Source of the DNA: Myrica gale
Taxonomy: Eukaryota > Streptophyta > Magnoliopsida > Fagales > Myricaceae
Assembly: GCA_963930655.1 (NCBI GenBank)
Contig: OZ005613.1
Coordinates: 8,192,501 to 8,256,500, forward strand
Length of the DNA: 64,000 bases
Direction: 5' to 3'
In this document: piece after piece, positions 48,832-61,728 of the stretch
How the letters are laid out: the number at the start of each line of letters is the position of its first letter
Numbering within the stretch: position 1 is the first letter of the stretch
Translations under genes and position numbers: made by a program
Notes under the pieces: model-generated
What the model saw: the letters and a program-made list of their open reading frames with translations, nothing else
Databases searched by the model: none
What the model was told of the DNA's origin: nothing

Positions 48832-50700
48832 CACTCCACAGAAGAAAGAGAAATATATGGTCCTTGAAGCTAAAATAACATGGCAAAGATGAACACATAG
48901 GAAACCGCTTCGAAGTGGTGAAACTATTAAAGAGCTGGAGCGACTATACTGTTTCGAGGGCGAAATTACAAATCCAACCTTATCAATTATCTGCAATATC
49001 TATGAAAATATTGTATTCTGCAATATCTATGAAAATATTGTATTCAATGCCCTAGAAAGCAGTTTTTTGTGTTTTTGGAACAAAGATTATTAGCTATTGA
49101 AATGAAAGAAATTAATCTGGGTTTTCGTAAGTACTCGACTGAGGTGCCAGCACTTCATACAAGTATGGTACCAGAATAGGACCGCCAAGGCCCTATCTAG
49201 TGGACATTGATCGTCGTGAAAAATGGCTGATTGTTCTAAAGATAGCCTGCAGCCATGTTCCAAAAGACAAATAACTTTTCCACTAGCAATTTCTGCAAAG
49301 TTTTCTGTGCCTAAAAATGCATAAAAATTGCTCCAGCCTTTTGGACTTGATGCCAGAAGCCAGCAGCCTCAATATTGTCTTGTACAAACGTCTCTTATTT
49401 CTTTATTTAGTAATATAATTCTCTTCTAACTTCAAACATATATAATAAATGAAAGACACTTCATAAATTCACTTGTTTCTCAAAACGAAATCGAGAAGCA
49501 ATTCCCCATATTCCCCACCCCCAAATCACAACAAAAAGAGAGCTAAATGAAATTAAATTACTACTCTTTTGACCTAAATTTCTCATCAAGTTTACTACTT
49601 GTAACTGCATCCACCAGTACTGTCATTAGGAATTACCATCAACCTTCCAACTATCATCGCATTATTTCTACCAATAGTACGTCCACACAAATGCCGATAT
49701 CCATTCCCTACAACCGTATTAACTACATCTATTCTTGTTGTGCATCACAAACACGGCATGCAACATGCAACACCTTTCATCATCACACGCATCTTAATTT
49801 CGTCGTATCTCAACATCTTAAGATACATATTGTCGATCTTTTCTGTTTGGCTTTTCGAGTGGTTAGAGGACATCATTCTCAACAATCCTAAGAAATTAGG
49901 ATTTACGTTCTTACGATCGAAAACAAGTTTTCTGAACTAGTACTACTACGGAGACCTGTCATTAATCGAGCTATTTTTCAGAAATTAGGTAAATTGCCAA
50001 CTCAAAGAAATGGAAAAAGGAAAGTAAATATTCCACCCAAAAAATGGGGAGTAGCACCAGAACTAGCTCATAATTATTTGGGAAAAGTAGCCAGGTGAGA
50101 GAGATAAATTGAACATACTAATTATTTGAGCCCTATTTTTTCAGTACCCTATACGAACCCTTTAATGATGAATACTCATAGTATGGGTCGTATGGTTCGA
50201 ATCTCTTCTTTTGGTTTTCTGCCCAAAAAAAGGTAGCGGACGAAGAAATGCATGCGCTCAAAGCCCAATCTATTGCCAAGGTTGCATGGGGAAAAGTTTG
50301 AAAGGAATGGTCAAAATGGTAAAGAAATAGCATGAATGGCAAGGTGTGAAAGCTGGACAAGGAAACTAGCTAGGGTTTCGGCGAGCGAAGAAGGTATGCA
50401 TGGAAAGCTGGGTCGCTGTAAAGGAAGAAGCAATATAAAATTAGGAACAATCCGAACCGGTTGGTCAAGAAACCGTGCAATAATATATTAGCTGTGACGC
50501 TAAGCAAACATGGCCTTAAAGTGGAACATCTGCCCCCTTTCTTTGTTGAACTTTTTATATTAAACGAGAGGACGGCAAGGGGACGAGAAGGTTGGCTTAA
50601 ACCTCGAACACCTTTGCATCTCTATAAAATATTGTGTTTGCACAAAAACAGGAAACCGCCTTTGCTCTCTTGCTTAGACGCTGATTTCATTCCTCCCTAG
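48832..50700. other. WOX upstream region and intergenic DNA
   Basis: This holds the presumed WOX promoter and leader. A 31-bp near repeat (CTGCAATATCTATGAAAATA) occurs twice at about 48990-49045. A TATA-like AT run on the minus strand near 49440 is about 600 bp from the start codon, too uncertain to call. Open frames here show no domain. Confidence 0.4.
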
Positions 50701-52530
50701 CTAGTCTGCCGGCTGCCGCCTCCACCGACGTGGCTTTCTTTTTCATGCCTTGTACGGTTTTTGCTTAACGAGTAAGCTTTGCTGGGGCGCGTAGAAAGAA
50801 ATATCAAAATGTTTTCTAAGAAAAAAATATGAAAATATAGGAAGAGAGAGAGATAGAAGGCGGCCAACATCAACGTTCATATATATAGGCCCTTAGGAGT
50901 TAGATCTTCATATTTGACTAAATTCAAATTTGAATACATAATGATTATATTGGCTTTATATCATTTATGCCTTAGGCGAGATCTTAAAATGAGGCGATTA
51001 TTAAACATTATATTCAAGTATGAAATATTATTAAATTAAATTAAAAAATATTTTTAAACTATTTTAGATGCAAAGTTAATTTTGTATTAAAGATTTGATA
51101 ACCTAATATTTTCAATTGAAAATATTACTAATTTATTTAATCTTTCTAATTATGTCAAAGTCAATTGGATTATATTAGTTTTAATTTTTAAAATATATTT
51201 TTCTATAGAAGCACAGTTATAAGTATTGTAAGTAATATTCTTTTAGACAATACATGCATTTGGAAGAAAATCTAATATTTTTATTGTCTAATGTTTCAAT
51301 TCAAGCATAAAGTTTCTATTCTTAAAACTTAGTTGAAGACCGAGAAAAAAAAACTAGATTTTTGAAATATAAGCTTGTTTCTATTATCACGTTATTCCCT
51401 TTTTAATTTATATTTTTTTAGCTTATTTAGTGCATTTATGATGGCATTGCTAATAGTGTTAGTTATGGTATAAAAGGCTAGTAATTAAACGTAGTTAAAT
51501 GGCTGACAAATACTTTTTAAAGAGATTTATGGTATTAGTCTTTCCAAATTTTTAATCCAAAAATTTTATCATCATTACAATTTTTCTCTCTCTTTACTTT
51601 TTTACATTATTTTTTTTTTTTTTTTATTTAATTTTTCACTTTTTTACCAACTTTTTCATTCTCTCTCTACCTTTTTACCAACTCCTAAAATTTTATTAAA
51701 ATTTTGTTAAAATTTTAACAACACAAACGCCATTTATATAGGTCATATTGTTTGGGAAAAAATTGTATAAACGGTAAATATATAATAACCAAGGACACAT
51801 ATATCGTGCTAATTTTATAGGTCCTCTTTTTGGAGAATAAAAATACTAATTAAATGTCCATATAATGTTGATCACAACACTACATAAATTTTAAGTTAAC
51901 TACTTAATCTTGAGTCTTAATTATTGTTCACAATGTCGATCATTTTCTAAAAAGGGGTCTATCTAATGAAATACAAATTTTGGGGCCTTAGGAGAGGTTC
52001 TCTAAGCCGTCCTTCATTATATACTAACATCTCCGCTCAAACTCAAGTTTGAACAGGTGATTTCTTGATCTTGGCCTAGCAGGCATAAAAATACCAAAGA
52101 AGAAATTGAATTCAGGATTGAAGCACTGAAGGAATTGGACGTAGTGAAAGTTGTACACATGCTAAACGAAATCAAATCAATAGCACCTTGAAATGATTAC
52201 TAATTAGTTGAAGGAAGATAATTAGAATTTAATTACTTATTAGCTTTAGATCTTGTTGTTTATATATATTTTAGCTCAATCTAAAATGACCAACCAACAA
52301 TATCTTTTCCAAGGTTTTTCCGTGTATACAAAATTATATAAATGTATTTCTGAAAAGTATATAGAAAGGTCAAATGAAATTCTGAAATGAGTTTCAAAAG
52401 ATTAAATGAGCTAGGGGTGTAATAATGATCATATTTCTTGAGAGATAATTTGTGAGCAATTTATATATCTGTGAAAGATTAACAATGTTAATTAATCTCA
52501 TTTTTACAAGGATCAATTGCAGTATGTAAT
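50701..52530. mobile_element. AT-rich DNA with decayed transposon-like ends
   Basis: GCCTTAGGCGAGATCTTAA near 50970 and an inverted-looking GGGGCCTTAGGAGAGG near 51973 resemble the ends of a plant hAT-type repeat in which GGCC and CTTAGGCGA phrases lie near the termini. A pyrimidine-rich stretch at 51580-51735 ending AACACAAACGCC resembles the MITE at 2803-3003. No boundary duplication was found. Confidence 0.25.
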
Positions 52531-54225
52531 TCAGTGGCAGCGCCAAAATTTGATATTTGGATGGGCAGATTTCGTATAAAAGTAACTTAATATATTTTCA
52601 AATTTTGATTTAAGGTAACAAAAATATATAGTACAAAAACATGTATATATTATGAAAGTTAGCAACAAGGATAGTGAAATACGTCCTATCGCCACATTTC
52701 ACGCATGAAAGCTTGCAATGGAGTATGGGATCATGCCCTTGCCCTTCTTTATAAATAAGAATAGTCTCCCTAAAACCCAGAAGTTATAAATTCAATGTTA
52801 TCTTCAAGTTACTTCATTTGTAGAGAAAATAGAAATAAATGAGTGTTTGAAGGGTTCAAGAAAAATAGAATTAAACCATACATTATGATTTTTATTGCAA
52901 AAGATATTGTCACAAGAATAAAATTTATCTAAAATCTTTGAATTTTTAAAAATAAAATCATAATGAAGTATAGGAAAAAAAATACACCTGGATCCTTTAG
53001 CAACAGCAAACTATCAAAATTAACACATCGTGTCTAAAACTGTCAGCTACGTAAGTGTAGAGTTTGCACCCCATGTGATCAAAATCTCAGTGTTAAAATC
53101 AATGCATACCGTGTCATGTGACCAAATGTTAGTGGTCAAGTTTTACATTGACTGCAAAATGTTACGTTTTTTTAAAGATTGTTTTTCATTTATTTATTTT
53201 TGTTGTTTTACAACGTTCAACAATAAATTTAAGCCACGTCATAGATACATCCAGCCCGTCTCCTTTCTTTTTAAACCCTTTTATGGCTCAGAGCATCCAG
53301 ACATTAATTGTCGGAACAAACTATTAAAAAGCCTACTTTGGATAAAGCAATCTGCTTGACATCCCTTGGCTCTTCTGCCAGCTGAACTCTGTTTGAGAGA
53401 GCAAGTACATATCCTCCAGAATGAAAAATCATATACAGTAATTCACATAAATTTATTTAGAAAACCCTAGTTAGTGTCCCGACACTCATGGCATGAAATT
53501 TCCGCGATAGTTGTAGGACACAGAGCATGACATGTACCTAAACACGAAATACAGCAGAACAAAGCGGCCAACCACTATGCCACCCCCACAGATAAATCAT
53601 GTTGATGTACTCGGTCCAAATTATTGTATGTTGTTGATGAAGGTGTATGAACTAATTCGCCTCAGTAAGAAAGTTATATATTGACAAGACGTTTCTCTCT
53701 TGCGCGTGCTCGAAATGCAAAATAACTCATTCTTATTTTCTACTGTCAAAGAGAATGATTGGTAACCAGATAAGTGTGTTAAAGTTTATCCCAGAAGGCT
53801 TCTTAAACGGTAATAGGGAAAAGAAAGTTGATCCCAGATGCTGGTCGGTGTTTTAAAAGTCCGTGTCTAAGTTACTTGAATAATAGGGAAAAGAAAGTTG
53901 AGAGAAAAAGATTCGGGCATAATTTAGGTGACCGGTGGGTGCGGGTGTTCGGCAGGTTGCCACTTCTGTCACCTTTACAAGGTTTTCTAGGCAACTGGAC
54001 ATTAGCTAGAAATCGAAATCTGCCTACTCATTCATTCATAGCAAAAAGGAATCTTCACTGTCCTCGTGCTTCCTTTCTTGCTTTTATAACTATTAGGATT
54101 TTTTGTTTTTTTCTAAGCATAACTATTAGGATTTTAGTTTTTAGGGATGCTGTCATTTCAGAAATAGTCAATAATCTGCCACAGTTCTCGGCTCACTTGC
54201 AGTGCTTGTCGTACACTCTTATCAG
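52531..54225. other. Intergenic DNA with a possible hAT end
   Basis: CAGTGGCAGCGCCAAAATTTG at about 52532 resembles the left end of the hAT at 4635 in decayed form, but no partner end is visible. Frames at 53030-53359 and 53828-54307 have no recognisable domain. A short repeat of AATAGGGAAAAGAAAGTTGA occurs at about 53812 and 53881. Confidence 0.35.
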
Positions 54226-55000
54226 TTTTTTTTTCCTAAGCAAAAGAATCATTAAGTCAACAACAAAGGGGACAACTCAGGGTAAAGGAGGGGATTATCA
54301 GCTTTAAGAATATCAAAGGGAATACAATGAACACGAATATTTCCTACAACTAGGGCTGTGCAGAAAATGTCAGGTCCGAATGCCCGACCCTAGTTCGACC
54401 CGATCGGGTCGGATTGAGTCGGATCCAGATTCGGATAATGTATATTAAAAAATCAAGTAGTCAGGTCGGAGTCGGATATCCGGATTAAAATCCGTTTGTA
54501 TCCGACCCGACCCGAATCACCGAATAACTGAAACGCGTGTTTTGACCTTAGTAAAACGCGCGTTTCAGCCCCTGCCCTCCCCCGTATGACTTGCGATTTC
54601 AGCCCTCCTACTCCCCAATCCCCTCCATTCGGCCATTCCCCGATTTCCCCCTTCCTCTCAAAAACCCTAACCTAACCGTGAGCTGTCAGGTGCCGCCGGC
54701 CCGCCAGTCGCCAGTCGTCGCACGCCGCACCCCCCCTCAGTCGCCAGTTGCCAGTCGCTGCACCCCTTCGAGTTCGCGAATCGCGAGTTCCTCCAGATCT
54801 CTCTCAGTCTCTCTCTCTCTCTCTTTCTCTCGTATTATATAATGCCCTAGATTTGTTATTGCTGACTGTTGTTTGTTTGTTGTTGACAGATCTAACTTTT
54901 GCAGTCGACAGATCTAATTTTTCCGAACTGATTTATAGCTAAAATACAAGGTAATTTGATGGTTGTTTGTTTGTTGTTGAAACTTAGGGCTAGATCTAAT

Positions 55001-55251
55001 ATGTGAATGGTTGCAGTTGAGTCTATGTTAGTGACTGTTGAAACTTAGGGCTAGTAATCAGTTACTGTTGCTTCTCGTTGAGTCTATGTTAGTGACTGTT
55101 GGAGTGTTGATTGGTTGGAAATAAATATGTGCATGGTTGCAGTTGAGTCTATGTTAGTGACTGTTGAAACTTAGGGCTAGTAATCAGTTACTGTTGAGTC
55201 TATGTTAGTGACTGGTTGGAGTGTTGATCACTTGATTGGTTGGAAATAAAT
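55001..55251 (+). repeat. Two-copy ~125-bp tandem repeat inside the hAT element
   Basis: Units 55001-55126 and 55127-55251 both start ATGTG(A/C)ATGGTTG and carry GAGTCTATGTTAGTGACTG twice and GAAACTTAGGGCTAG once. A third partial start lies at 55252. Small indels separate the copies. Confidence 0.8.
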
Positions 55252-55715
55252 ATGTGCATGGTTGTCGGTTGGATGATGAGTCACTGTTGTCTGGTTGGAC
55301 ATATGATGCCATGTACCCTGATTTACTGAGTCACTGTTAGCAATGTTAGACTGTTAGTTATGTGCTTGATTGTTCTATACTTGTTTTAAAGGTAAGGAGA
55401 GCATTGTGAGCACTGGTTGGAGTGTTGACTGTGTTGTTGTTCTTCGTTGCTAAGTTGCTCAGGTAAGTGTATATTTTTCCATTTTGGTATTTGAGAAATT
55501 ATAATATTTTGCCTATGGAGATTGGAGGTCAGGGCTTGCTTAATTGGTTTGTTGGTTTTGTTGTCCTGTTGGTGATTGGAGATTGAAGTGCTGAATTGTT
55601 TGGTTGATTTATCTTTGATTCTTTGTTGAACAATATAATGATATATAGTTTGTATATTAATTTAACAGATGGAAGCAATTAATTTTGATGAATTGGGTAC
55701 CCCTACGAATGATAT

Positions 55716-56033
55716 ATGATATCTAGGAATTTATTAGATTGCAAGAGTGAGTTGGAACGTTATTACTTGGAGGATGTGGAGTCCCCTAGTTCAGTGTTTG
55801 ATATTTTAACTTGGTGGAAGGTTAACTCCACCAAATTTTCAATTATTGCTCGAATTGCACGAGATGTGCTAGCTATTCCTATCACTACCGTTGCTTCTGA
55901 GTCTGCATTCAGCACTGGAGGGCGCGTTCTGGATCCCTATCGGAGCTCCTTAGCTCCCAAAACAGTTGAGGCTCTCATATGTGCTCAGAATTGGCTAAGG
56001 TCATCACCCATTAGCCTGCCCAACGTGTCTTAG
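55716..56033 (+). pseudogene. hAT transposase C-terminal dimerisation domain
   Basis: The 105-residue frame contains FDILTWWKVNSTKFSIIARI, DVLAIPITTVASESAFSTGG and RVLDPYRSSLAPKTVEALIC, the well-known C-terminal dimerisation block of plant hAT transposases of the RICESLEEPER/Ac type. It ends with a natural stop soon after ICAQNWLR, like full-length family members. The upstream zinc finger and catalytic core are missing, so the element is a deletion derivative needing a helper transposase. Confidence 0.93.
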
Positions 56034-57143
56034 AAGCCGTTGAGGACTTTGAAAGCTTTAGACTAGACTCAGGTAACAATGTTCTATGAAATTCAATTCA
56101 TTTATTGTTTTGGTTCTTCTTTTTATGTAATTAATGTTGTTTTCATATTTTTGTATAGAATTGGAAGCTGATCCTGTCGGTATCATTTTGGATGAATCTT
56201 GAATGTATTGGATTAGAGACACTCTCAAAGTGTGTGGTATTGACATCATGTGAGTAATATCTTACTTGTAACTTCTAATATTACACTTATTTGTTCTTTT
56301 TCTATCCTACTTCTACTTTCTAACAGTAATTCTACTGATTCATTTTCTACAGGATGTAATTTGGAAACCATCTTTTTTCTTCGTCAAATATTTGGAAACT
56401 TGGAATGTTATTAATTTTAGAACTTGCATCGTTCATTATCGAGTTAGTGAATATTTCTGTTAATTATATTTAGAAGTATGGAATACTTTTTTTTTAATTG
56501 TTATATTTAGCTATTTCTGTTAATTATAATTTAGAAGTGTGGAATCGCTTTCTTTTTTCAGTGTCAAAAGTTTTTAATCAAGTTTCTCATTATTTGGTAG
56601 CATTTCTACTTGATGCTCATCCGAGGACAATACAGTGGGTCTTTGACTCTTTATTTTTAGCTGTTGTACACTTAGATAATATCTGCGTTAGTTTTCACTT
56701 CTCATTATCATGTCTAAGGTACATCTGTTTCTCTCAATACAGTGGGTCTTTGACTCTTTAACCAGTTTTCGCGCACAGTCATCTTCTATTGAGCACGCTG
56801 CACATAGGCAAGCACTACCTATCTAGTGCGTGTTATGATTTGTTAAATTATGAGTGTTGCAAAAAAAAATACCTTAGGCTTAAGGTTAAATTCGGATTGC
56901 CCTAAAGCACTGCAAAATAGGCCCAAATCCGTCAGGCCCAAAGTAGCAAAAAGGCCCAAATTCGTCAGGCCCAAAGTAGGCCCAAATCCGAAATACGATC
57001 CGAAATCGACCCGAAATCCGAATATCCGAATTCGCCGGATAGTAGGTGCTCGGATTCAGATTTCGGATAGTAAATCCGGTATCCGATTTTTTCAGATTCG
57101 GATTCAGATATATCATTTCCGAAAAGGTCGGTGCACAGCCCTA

Positions 57144-57670
57144 CCTACAACATTGTCCCGAGCTGCCCACTTTGCCAGACTATAAGCCACACAATTAGCA
57201 CGCCGACCAGCATTATGCACCTTCCAGCTAGGCTTTCTACACAGAAGAGCACAAGCATTCATTATATAAGGAGAGATAGACCAGTCCGGTTGGAAGTCAA
57301 CAAAATTAAGAGCATTGCACACTTGCAGATTATCACCTTCAAACACAATAAGTGGATAATTGAGAAAACAAGCCTCCTGAACAGCAAATAAAATTGTTTT
57401 GACCTCTCCCACTAAAGGAGTACCAGGTGGAGCTCTCTTTGTCCAAGCAAAGAGTATTTGACCATCATTATTTCTGCAAACTGCTGCTAAGAAGGAACAT
57501 TCCGGCCGGATGGCAACATCAAAGTTAATTTTCCACATGTTACCTTGAGGCGACACCCATCGGGTAGATTTTGAAGGCCTAGTAGTGAGCCACGCCTTAG
57601 AATGTTCTGCATAAAGCCTTTGAATTCGACGGATAATAGTGCACACCTCTGCCTTTTTTCCAAGATGCAT
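57144..57670 (-). pseudogene. LINE RNase H domain
   Basis: The frame carries WKINFDVAIRPECSFLAAVC, VGEVKTILFAVQEA, VFEGDNLQVCNAL and a tail ANCVAYSLAKWAARDN, the order of plant LINE RNase H. At 57143 it runs into the hAT end. In the original LINE the same frame continued left of 54350 to a stop near 54256. It is similar in design to the RNase H of the LINE at 25923. Confidence 0.9.
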
Positions 57671-57688
57671 TAACTGATTCCTAGAAAC

Positions 57689-58330
57689 TCATTCGTGAAT
57701 ATTTAAGTTCCTTATTGTATCCGACTGAAAGCCCCAAGGGGATTCACGCCAAGCTATTTGAGCTAGAGGGTAGTAGAAAAATATGTGTGGCAGAGACTCC
57801 TCTTCCGCAGCAAAGAAAAGACATAAAGTGTCAGTTGGCCCACAATTGAAAGATATTTGTAGATTGCATTTACATGGCAAAAGATTTCACGCTACTTTCC
57901 ATATTAAGAATTTCAACCTATCTTGGAGTCTGAGATCCCAAATCTTCTTCCACAAATGAGATGGAACAGGGGACGAGTGGGCATGCACATTTGGAGAAAT
58001 GATTGGGTTGGCAGATTTTAGAGAAAAATTATCTTTAGCATTAGGAAGCCAGAGGAGAGAATCGCCTATAGGTACAACAGGTAGAGGAATATAAAGGATG
58101 TAAGCCACGTCCTCATCTCTAAATAACTGCCGAAGCTTGTCCTTATCCCAGCAGCGAGTAGAATGATCAATAAGTTCCACAACACGAGAATCTGCCTCCA
58201 ATAATACTTTTGAATTCCGTGGGATGGGAGTAAAATTCGGGACTGAGGGACTCCATGGATCAATCCTTATTCGAACCTCTGTTCCACTAGATATTTGATA
58301 ACAACACCCTTTTTTAAGAAATTCAGTCAC
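57689..58330 (-). pseudogene. LINE zinc-binding region of ORF2
   Basis: Two overlapping pieces encode the C-terminal zinc-binding part of plant LINE reverse transcriptases: SGTEVRIRIDPWSPSVPNF and LWKKIWDLRLQDRLKFLIWK at 58330-57887, then a degenerate segment ending AQIAWRESPWGFQ. A stop and a frame change separate them. Confidence 0.88.
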
Positions 58331-58501
58331 TTTAGAGAGCCCTTTCCAAAACCAGGAAGCAGTAGCACTGGTTTGGGGATTCCATTAAAGTTCGAATCCA
58401 AGTATTTGGCTCGAAGAGCCTGAACCCAAGGCTTATTAACATTCGAGTAAATGAACGAGGCAAGCTTTAAAACCAAGGCTCTATTGACCATCCACGTTAA
58501 A

Positions 58502-59860
58502 CTAAGCCCAAGACCTCCTTCCGATTTGAGCCTGCAAATAGAGCTCCAATCTTTCGGAGTCCAGTTTGTGTCTTTTTGACTCATTAAAGCCCCACCAAAA
58601 GCGCATAAACATCGAGTCAAGGTTAGAGTAGATAGTCTTTGGCAGCATAAAATAGGCCATGGTATAAGAAGGAAGAGCAGATGTCACTGCTCGAATTAAC
58701 GTTGTACGACCAGCTTGTGATAAAGCTTTGGCTCTCCATCCCTCTATACGCTTCTTGACACGGTCAAGGAGGTCAGCAAAGACTTGTTTCTTGTTGGGGC
58801 CAATAACAATAGGAAGTCCCAAGTGTTTGTCAGGGTTGTCCACACTACGCAAATTAAGGATGGAGCAAATCTCTTGCCAAGCTTCAGGCCTTGTATTTTT
58901 TCTGAATGTAACTGTGGATTTTTCTGATATTGAGGCACTTCCCAGACCAGCTAGCATACTTCAAAAGACAGCTCAAAACAGCATTAGCTTCAGAAGAATT
59001 GGCCCGAGTAAAAATGAGGAGATCATCTGCAAATAAGAGATGAGTAACAGGTGGTGTTGCTCTACCAATCTTTAGACCATGAATGCGTCGATCCACTTCA
59101 GCTTGCATTAAAAGCCGAGACAATATCTCAGAGTCGATAATGAACAAAAAAGGGGTCAACGGGTCTCCTTGCCGCAAGCCTCTAGTCGGCTTAATCATCC
59201 CATAGGGAGTACCATTGAGTAAAATCGAACAAGAGGCAGTAGAGATACATTGTTCTACCCAACGAATGAATTTGGGATGGAAACCATAACAGCGAAGAGC
59301 TGTAAGGATCAAGCACCACTCCATGCGATCATAAGCTTTCTCAATATCAGCACGAACAACCATTAATTTCCTCTCTTGCCTCCGACCTCTCAAAACATGG
59401 AAGAGTTCATGCGCCATGATTGAGTTCTCATAAATATGCCGACCCAGAATAAATGCAGCTTGTTGAGAGGATACCATACGATCAATCACCATCCGAAGGC
59501 GATTAGCAATAATTTTGGATATAAGCTTCGAAATCACATTACACAAACTGATCGGTCGATATTGAGAGACTTGTGACGGGCTTTCAACTTTCAGGATAAG
59601 GACAATGTGACAATGATTAATTTCCCGAAGCATAAAGCCCGAAACAAAAAAGCTTTGCACCATTTTAATAACATCCTAGCCCACGATATGCCAAAATTTC
59701 TTATAAAATAGGGCTGACATACCATCAGGCCCAGGGGCCTTATAAGAGGCCATAGAGAGGAGTGTAGAGTGGATCTCATCTGCCAACGGAACCCTACGCA
59801 ACATCTGATTATCAAGGTCCGAAATAACTAGAGAAATCAGACCTTCCAAATCTTCAGGTA
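58502..59860 (-). pseudogene. LINE reverse transcriptase
   Basis: The piece 59663-58884 has YRPISLCNVISKLISKIIAN, ADIEKAYDRMEW, GLRQGDPLTPFLFI and LLFADDLLIFTR, so both catalytic aspartate motifs (ADIEKAYD and FADD) are kept. A frameshift near 58930 breaks it; the next frame (58957-58502) continues with EKSTVTFRKNT, HLGLPIVIG, RIEGWRAKALSQAGRTTLI and FWWGF. In a working LINE this enzyme copies the RNA at the nicked target. Several frame breaks make this copy inactive. Confidence 0.95.
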
Positions 59861-60037
59861 AATCTGGAACACTGGACTGATAAAGATTTTGGAAGTGGTT
59901 GAAATATACTCCCCAATTTCTTCACAGGTAGAAATCCAGCGACCCTCCTCGATTTTTAAAAATTCAATAGCATTCCGGCGACGTCTAATAATGGTCGAGG
60001 TGTGGAAATATCGCGTATTGAGATCTGTGGTAGTGAG

Positions 60038-60406
60038 TCACATCTCACGCGATTTAGACCTCCAAAGCTCCTCCTCAAGCTTGAGAGCCTCATTCAAGGC
60101 CACAATAAGGTGCTTTTCTAAACTACATATGCCAAGGGAAGCCTCTTGTCGTTGAACCCAATCCAAGTGGGATCGCAAAACTTTAATCTTCTCTTGGATA
60201 CAACCAAAGTGAGCTTTATTCCAAGCACGTTGGCCTCTTTTTGTGTGTTTGAGACGCTGACATAAACAGAAGGCATAAGATCCTCTTGGCTGAATGTTCC
60301 AGCATCGCTTAATGACATCACCACAACCAGGATCTGAAATCCAGAAGGATTCAAACCTGAAAGGTTTGCTCAACACAGCCATGCCTCCTTTCGTGTCTAA
60401 CAGCAA
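60038..60406 (-). pseudogene. LINE ORF2 linker between endonuclease and reverse transcriptase
   Basis: The frame contains FRFESFWISDPGCGDVIKRC and WNKAHFGCIQEKIKVLRSHL, typical of the region joining endonuclease to reverse transcriptase in plant LINEs. A frame break separates it from each neighbour. Confidence 0.8.
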
Positions 60407-60432
60407 AGGAGAATGATCAGAGGAGGATCAAG

Positions 60433-61078
60433 TCAGGTGAGTGATTTTTGCACGGGGAAATAAAATCCGCAAGCACTATTGGCAAGCCCTCTATCAAGCC
60501 TCTCTTTGATATTTGCCAAGCCATCTCGCTTGTTGGACCAAGTAAACGGAGCACCCGAGAATCCAAGGTCAATTAAGCCGCTCTCATTCATTAAATTTTG
60601 CAGCGGATTAGAAGAAGGGGAAGCAAAAGGCAGCCCACCTCTCTTCTCCCAACTAGCAAACAAGCAATTAAAATCACCTATACAAAGTCAAGGCCCTTCA
60701 AAAGAATTAAAATGGAGCCAAGCCCTTCCTAAAAAGCAGATTTTTGAGGCCACCTGGTAGGACCATACACGCAAGTGATTAACCAAGGTCTATTGGGGGA
60801 TCCGAATACACCAGCAAGGAAATATAAAATGGAGTAACAAAAACAGGTTCTACATCAACTCCAGACTTCCAAGCAAAAACAAGTCCTCCTCGAAGACCAT
60901 CAGGCGGATGAGCAACAAAATGAAAAAAACCAGCTCGATGAAGGGGGTCTCTAACATTACTGATTTGAGTTTCAGAGAGACAAAGAAAATCTAAATTAAA
61001 CAACCTGGACAAAGACCGGAGCTCACGAACTGCCGCCACCCGGCCAATCTTGCGGCAGTTCCAATAAAGACCTCTCAT
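60433..61078 (-). pseudogene. LINE apurinic endonuclease-like domain
   Basis: ORF2 probably starts at 61078 with MRGLYWNCRKIGR, followed by FLCLSETQ (the catalytic Glu block) and GGLVFAWKSGVD. After a break the frame 60663-60433 has SGLIDLGFSGAPFTWSNKRD and IKERLDRGLAN, with GDFN visible just upstream. These are standard plant LINE endonuclease motifs, which nick target DNA. Stops between the parts inactivate it. Confidence 0.9.
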
Positions 61079-61624
61079 TGGGCACTGCGGGGTGATTGAG
61101 GGCCCACCTCCTTGCCCATTTTGAATTTTCGGGGAAAAACACCAGCCAGAGAATCATCTCCCGCAGAAACGCCACCTTCATGCAAAAGGCCAATTTTTCG
61201 TGGAGATTGTTTTTGCCTAATAACCAGGCGACGCTGGCGTTCTTTAAGATCAGCAAGAGTGATATGCTCCTCCAGAGGGGCAGAATCTTTTGACAATTCA
61301 TCATGAAATTGAAGGGGCGGCAGATAGGGGTGCGGTCCAGAGAGACCGCCCTTTTGCCTTTGAGATCTTCATCAAGAGACCCGCTGCTGTCCTTTTCGAA
61401 GATAACAGTCGGGAGTCAATATGCTTGGGTAGAGGAGAGGCATTAGGCTGGCCCTCGAGACTAAGAGGAGGCAGATCCATAAGGGGTTGCTTATCCATGG
61501 CATAAGGCTGGCCCGATAAAGACAAACACTGGGCTCATTAAACTTAAGCCTAAAAAGGGGTGGGTAAGATGTCAAAGAAGCAGAACTCTTCGAGGGCCCA
61601 GAAGGAAGTCCACTACAAGTATTC

Positions 61625-61728
61625 GGGCATGTTCGTTTTGTAATTTTTTGTAGGATTTGAATCCAAGTTTTATCATGGGCATGTTCATTTTGTAATTTTT
61701 TATAGGATTTGAATCCAAATTTTATCAT
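61625..61728 (+). repeat. Two-copy 52-bp tandem repeat
   Basis: Units 61625-61676 and 61677-61728 share GGGCATGTTC, TTTTGTAATTTTTT and AGGATTTGAATCCAA, with a few substitutions. Confidence 0.85.

Larger units (their letters stand above)
54351..57143 (+). mobile_element. hAT transposon nested in the LINE
   Basis: The left end TAGGGCTGTGCA is exactly inverted at the right end TGCACAGCCCTA. An 8-bp duplication CCTACAAC lies on both sides (54343-54350 and 57144-57151), as expected for hAT. Subterminal DNA is rich in GGGTCGGAT and CCCGACCCGA phrases, common in plant hAT families with these ends. The 2,793-bp element carries only the last part of a transposase. Removing it and one duplication copy restores the open RNase H frame of the LINE, proving insertion order. 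Confidence 0.96.

Noticed and set aside
49547-49891. 114-aa frame upstream of WOX
   Set aside because: Composition is Ser/Thr/His/Ile-rich and shows no domain; probably chance.
53828-54307. 159-aa plus-strand frame
   Set aside because: It overlaps the 3' end of the minus-strand LINE and has no recognisable domain.
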